A DNA stretch of 7,195 nucleotides from Lamprobacter sp964516305 (GTDB lineage: Bacteria > Pseudomonadota > Gammaproteobacteria > Chromatiales > Chromatiaceae). Shown piece after piece: positions 4,913 through 7,195 of this stretch. Both the position numbers and the translations under genes were made by a program. The notes under the pieces were generated by a model. It did not search any database and was not told the origin of the DNA. It worked only from the letters and a program-made list of their open reading frames with translations. The number at the start of each line of letters is the position of its first letter. Positions within the stretch are counted from its first letter, which is position 1. The DNA lies in assembly GCA_964516305.1 (NCBI GenBank), contig CAZEZH010000149.1, positions 1 through 7,195 of the forward strand, written 5' to 3'.

Positions 4913-6070
4913 ATGACGCGAGTATCCATCAGTCCCGACCTGCTGCGCTGGGCACGCGAGCGCGCCGGTCTGCACGTCGAAGACCTCACCGGTCGGTTCC
5001 CGAAGCTCGCCGCCTGGGAGCGCGGCGACTTGTCGCCGACCTTCAACCAACTGGAGGCATTCGCCAAGGCTACCCACGTCCCGTTTGGCTTCCTGTTCCT
5101 GCCAGAGCCGCCGGACCTGCCGATGCCAATCCCGGACTTCCGCACGCTGCGCAACCGGCAGCCGGGCGCGGTTAGTCCGGATCTTCTGGACACCATCTAT
5201 GTTATGCAGCGCCGTCAGGCGTGGCTGCGCGAGGAGCGGCTGGATGGCGATGCGGAGCCGCGTGCTTTCGTTGGCAGCGCCCGCTTGTCGGACGACCCGG
5301 AGGCGATCGGGCAAGAGATGCGCCGGCTGCTCGGACTCGGTGATGGTTGGGCGGCGCAGGTGCGATCCTGGCAGGAGGCTGTGAGCGCCCTGCGCGGTGC
5401 CATCGAGGGGCAGGGGGTCATTGCGGTGATCAACGGCATTGTCGGCAACGACACACACCGCCGGCTGAACGTCGAGGAGTTCCGCGGCTTCGCGCTGACT
5501 GATGACCTGGCCCCGTTGATCTTCGTCAACGGCGCGGACGCCAAGTCGGCCCAGATGTTCACGCTGGCCCATGAGCTGGCTCACCTTTGGCTCGGTGCCG
5601 AAGGGTCGGGGCTGTCTGGTTTTCCCGGCATCTTTCCCGATGGCGGTCGCGTGGAAACCTTTTGCGACCAGGCCGCGGCGGAGTTTCTCGTACCGGCGGC
5701 CGAGCTTCGAGCGCTGTGGCTGCAGGTGAAGCGCGATGCGTCGCCGTTCGAGACGCTCGCGGGCGAATTCAAGGTCAGTCCCATCGTCATCGGACGCCGG
5801 GCCATGGACCAAGGGCTGACCGATCGTACGACGTTCTTCGACTTCTACAACGCTTACATCCAGCGCGAGAAAAAGCAGAGGACACAGGGCATCGGGGGCG
5901 GCAGCTTCTACAACAGCCAGAACCTGCGGGTGGGCCGGCTGTTTGCCATCCAGGTCATGCGCGCGGCCAAGGAAGGGCGGATCGGGTTCAAGGATGCCTA
6001 TGACTTAACCGGGTTGCATGGCGGCACCTTCCAAGAGTACGCACGCCGTCTTGGCGTGGACCTGCCATGA
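4913..6070 (+). CDS. XRE-ImmA/IrrE-family metallopeptidase, probable antitoxin/regulator of DUF4411
   Basis: A 385-residue fusion. Residues about 1-55 are an XRE-type helix-turn-helix (LLRWARERAGL, AAWERGDLSPTFNQLEAFAK), followed by the usual linker VPFGFLFLPEPPDLPMPIPDFRT. Residues about 165-300 are the ImmA/IrrE zinc peptidase domain (family M78), with HELAH at 220-224 (H220, E221, H224) and the downstream E248...C251..AAEFLVP block giving the third ligand. The last 80 residues (FYNAYIQ...GGGSFYN...GRIGFKDAYDLTGL) are the conserved tail of this subgroup. XRE-ImmA proteins act as repressors or antitoxins; relatives such as IrrE and ImmA cleave a partner repressor when activated. AAGG at 4902-4905 and an in-frame stop at 4895-4897 support ATG 4913. 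Its stop overlaps the DUF4411 start (ATGA). Confidence 0.9.
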   Translation: MTRVSISPDLLRWARERAGLHVEDLTGRFPKLAAWERGDLSPTFNQLEAFAKATHVPFGFLFLPEPPDLPMPIPDFRTLRNRQPGAVSPDLLDTIYVMQRRQAWLREERLDGDAEPRAFVGSARLSDDPEAIGQEMRRLLGLGDGWAAQVRSWQEAVSALRGAIEGQGVIAVINGIVGNDTHRRLNVEEFRGFALTDDLAPLIFVNGADAKSAQMFTLAHELAHLWLGAEGSGLSGFPGIFPDGGRVETFCDQAAAEFLVPAAELRALWLQVKRDASPFETLAGEFKVSPIVIGRRAMDQGLTDRTTFFDFYNAYIQREKKQRTQGIGGGSFYNSQNLRVGRLFAIQVMRAAKEGRIGFKDAYDLTGLHGGTFQEYARRLGVDLP

Positions 6071-6591
6071 CGCCAGAGCCGACCTACATCATCGACTCCG
6101 ATGTCTTCATCTCGGCCAAGAACGGCTATTACGCCTTCGTGATCTGTCCGGGCTTCTGGGACAGTCTGATCCACCATCACGAGCAAGGCCGGGTGCACAG
6201 CCTGGATCGCATTCAGCAGGAGTTGCTCGCCGGGCGTGAGGAGGAGGATCTGGTGCAGTGGGTGAAGCATGACGTACCCGATGGGTTCTTCCTATCCAGC
6301 CAGCGCTCGGAGGTCATCCGGGCCTACCAAGAGGTCATGCTGTGGGTGCAGAGCAATCCGCAGTACCTGGACAACGCTAAGGCCAAGTTCGCGACGGAGG
6401 CGGACGGCTGGCTGGTGGCCTACGCTCGCGTGATGGGCGTGGATGTCGTGACCAACGAGCAGCCCCGGCCCGAGGCGCGTAGCCGCATCCTGTTGCCCGA
6501 CGTGTGCAACCAGTTCGGCGTGCGTTTCCATGACACCTTTGCCATGTTGAAGTCACTGCATGTGCGTTACGAGTTTGCGAGGGAGAGCTGA
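6067..6591 (+). CDS. DUF4411 PIN-like protein, probable toxin partner of XRE-ImmA
   Basis: A 174-residue protein. DUF4411 is a PIN-like nuclease family regularly encoded directly after an XRE-ImmA gene, and the pair is regarded as a TA-type module. The acidic residues of a PIN core are visible: D10 and D12 in YIIDSDVFI, E52 in QQELL, D113 in EADGWLVAYA, and the strand-end T129-E131 in VVTNEQ, followed by the family's LPDVCNQFGV. YYAFVICPGFWDSL (21-34) is the typical second block. The length is normal and no key residue is missing. It starts four bases inside the ImmA gene, and its stop shares a base with the hsdR start (TGATG). A GGGAG site at its 3' end serves hsdR. The substrate is unknown; RNA is the default expectation for the fold. 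Confidence 0.88.
   Translation: MTPEPTYIIDSDVFISAKNGYYAFVICPGFWDSLIHHHEQGRVHSLDRIQQELLAGREEEDLVQWVKHDVPDGFFLSSQRSEVIRAYQEVMLWVQSNPQYLDNAKAKFATEADGWLVAYARVMGVDVVTNEQPRPEARSRILLPDVCNQFGVRFHDTFAMLKSLHVRYEFARES
6579..6585 (+). promoter_or_regulatory. Ribosome binding site for hsdR inside DUF4411
   Basis: GAGGGAG lies just before ATG 6591, inside the last codons of the DUF4411 gene. With the TGATG overlap this points to translational coupling of hsdR to the gene before it. Confidence 0.65.
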
Positions 6592-7195
6592 TGCCAGGAC
6601 ATGATGAGGCCGCCTTTGAGACGGCCATCGAGGCCGAGCTGACCGGCTCAGGCGGCTACGAAGCCCGCAGCCACAGCGCCTACGATGAAACCCTCGCGCT
6701 CTTTCCTGAAGACGTCACCGGCTTCCTACAAGACAGCCAACCATCCAAGTGGACAGCGCTAGAAGCACTGCTCGGCCCGAAGACCGCCACCACCATCCTG
6801 TCCAGCCTGAGCAAGGAGCTTGACCTCAAAGGCACGCTGCACGTCTTGCGCCATGGGTTCAAGTGCTACGGCAAGACCTTACGCATGGCCTATTTCCAGC
6901 CCAACACGCGCATGAACCCGGAGGCGGCGGCGCAGTATGCCAAGAACCGGCTGACCATCACGCGCCAAGTCGGCTTTACCTCAGTGCTGAAGCGACCCGA
7001 CGGCCAGCATCGCCGCTGCATCATCGACCTGACCCTCGCCGTCAACGGTCTCCCGGTCGCCACCGCCGAGCTGAAGAATCCGCTGACGGGCCAGCGCGCC
7101 GCCGATGCGATCCGGCAATACCAACAGGAGCGCGATGCGCGCGATCTGCTGTTCGCGTTCAAGAAGCGCGCCCTGGTGCATTTCGCGGTTGATCC
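6591..7195 (+). CDS. hsdR: Type I R-M restriction/translocase subunit HsdR, N-terminal part (3' end outside window)
   Basis: The frame is open from ATG 6591 to the right edge, giving 201 residues of a protein that is usually around 1000. HsdR carries the nuclease and the ATP-driven DNA translocase of the R-M complex. The visible part is the N-terminal endonuclease domain: an opening FETAIEAELTGSGGYE (9-24), and a PD-(D/E)xK core with D146 in CIIDLTLAVNGLP and E160/K162 in ATAELKNPLTGQ, followed by the AIRQY (173-177) motif of the nuclease family. LYPED-like ALFPEDVTGFL (36-46) and the FQPNTRMNPEA block (102-112) are also typical. The helicase motifs lie beyond the window. All catalytic residues that can be seen are present. 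It is separated from hsdM and hsdS by about 5.5 kb and 3.3 kb of sequence respectively, and follows DUF4411 with a one-base overlap. Confidence 0.95.
   Translation, partial: MPGHDEAAFETAIEAELTGSGGYEARSHSAYDETLALFPEDVTGFLQDSQPSKWTALEALLGPKTATTILSSLSKELDLKGTLHVLRHGFKCYGKTLRMAYFQPNTRMNPEAAAQYAKNRLTITRQVGFTSVLKRPDGQHRRCIIDLTLAVNGLPVATAELKNPLTGQRAADAIRQYQQERDARDLLFAFKKRALVHFAVD

Noticed and set aside
4868..5812. Long minus-strand open frame (314 codons) opposite the XRE-ImmA gene
   Set aside because: It lies opposite a gene with clear HTH and HELAH motifs; the residues are low-complexity and R/Q/H-rich with no family marks, as expected of an antisense shadow in GC-rich DNA.
6863..7192. Plus-strand open frame of 109 codons near the right edge
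   Set aside because: It is out of frame with hsdR, whose nuclease motifs lie in the overlapping frame from 6591.

Overview
This window is most of a type I restriction-modification (R-M) locus into which several toxin-antitoxin (TA) type gene pairs, some intact and some decayed, have accumulated. The sequence is fairly GC-rich, genes are packed with start/stop overlaps, and the protein families (HsdMSR, RhuM, AbrB-PIN, zeta-like ATPase, XRE-ImmA/DUF4411) are typical of Proteobacteria, plausibly a gamma- or betaproteobacterium. The window alone cannot fix the genus.

Layout, left to right: the C-terminal part of hsdM (1-1040, enters from the left edge); a decayed rhuM (1053-1338); a DUF4258 gene (1405-1707) and a YgiT/MqsA-type zinc-finger gene (1711-1926) forming a probable TA-like pair; hsdS (2008-3285) with two target-recognition domains; an internal scrap of a zeta-toxin-like ATPase (about 3287-3433) followed by its probable small companion gene (3439-3660); an intact AbrB-type vapB (3725-3958) and PIN vapC (3955-4371); on the minus strand an XRE-type addiction-module antidote gene (4401-4706) with only a scrap of its expected toxin upstream (about 4710-4835); an XRE-ImmA/IrrE gene (4913-6070) overlapping a DUF4411 PIN-like gene (6067-6591); and the start of hsdR (6591 to the right edge).

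The R-M part works as a complex: HsdS selects the DNA site, HsdM methylates adenine at it, and HsdR translocates and cuts unmethylated DNA. Everything between hsdM and hsdR other than hsdS is accessory. The XRE-ImmA/DUF4411 pair overlaps hsdR by start/stop codons, so hsdR translation, and probably transcription, is tied to it. In three accessory modules (rhuM, zeta-like, RelE/ParE-like) the larger or toxic partner is broken. In two of these the small or antidote partner is still open. The three other pairs (DUF4258/YgiT, VapBC, ImmA/DUF4411) look intact.

The most informative structural detail is an A-B-A'-B' arrangement of short repeats around the hsdM 3' end. It shows that the last codons of hsdM are made from the tail of a lost DUF4258 gene, so this junction has undergone duplication and deletion. 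I see no RNA gene, CRISPR array, IS element, attachment site or convincing terminator. The gene-free gaps are all shorter than 100 bases.
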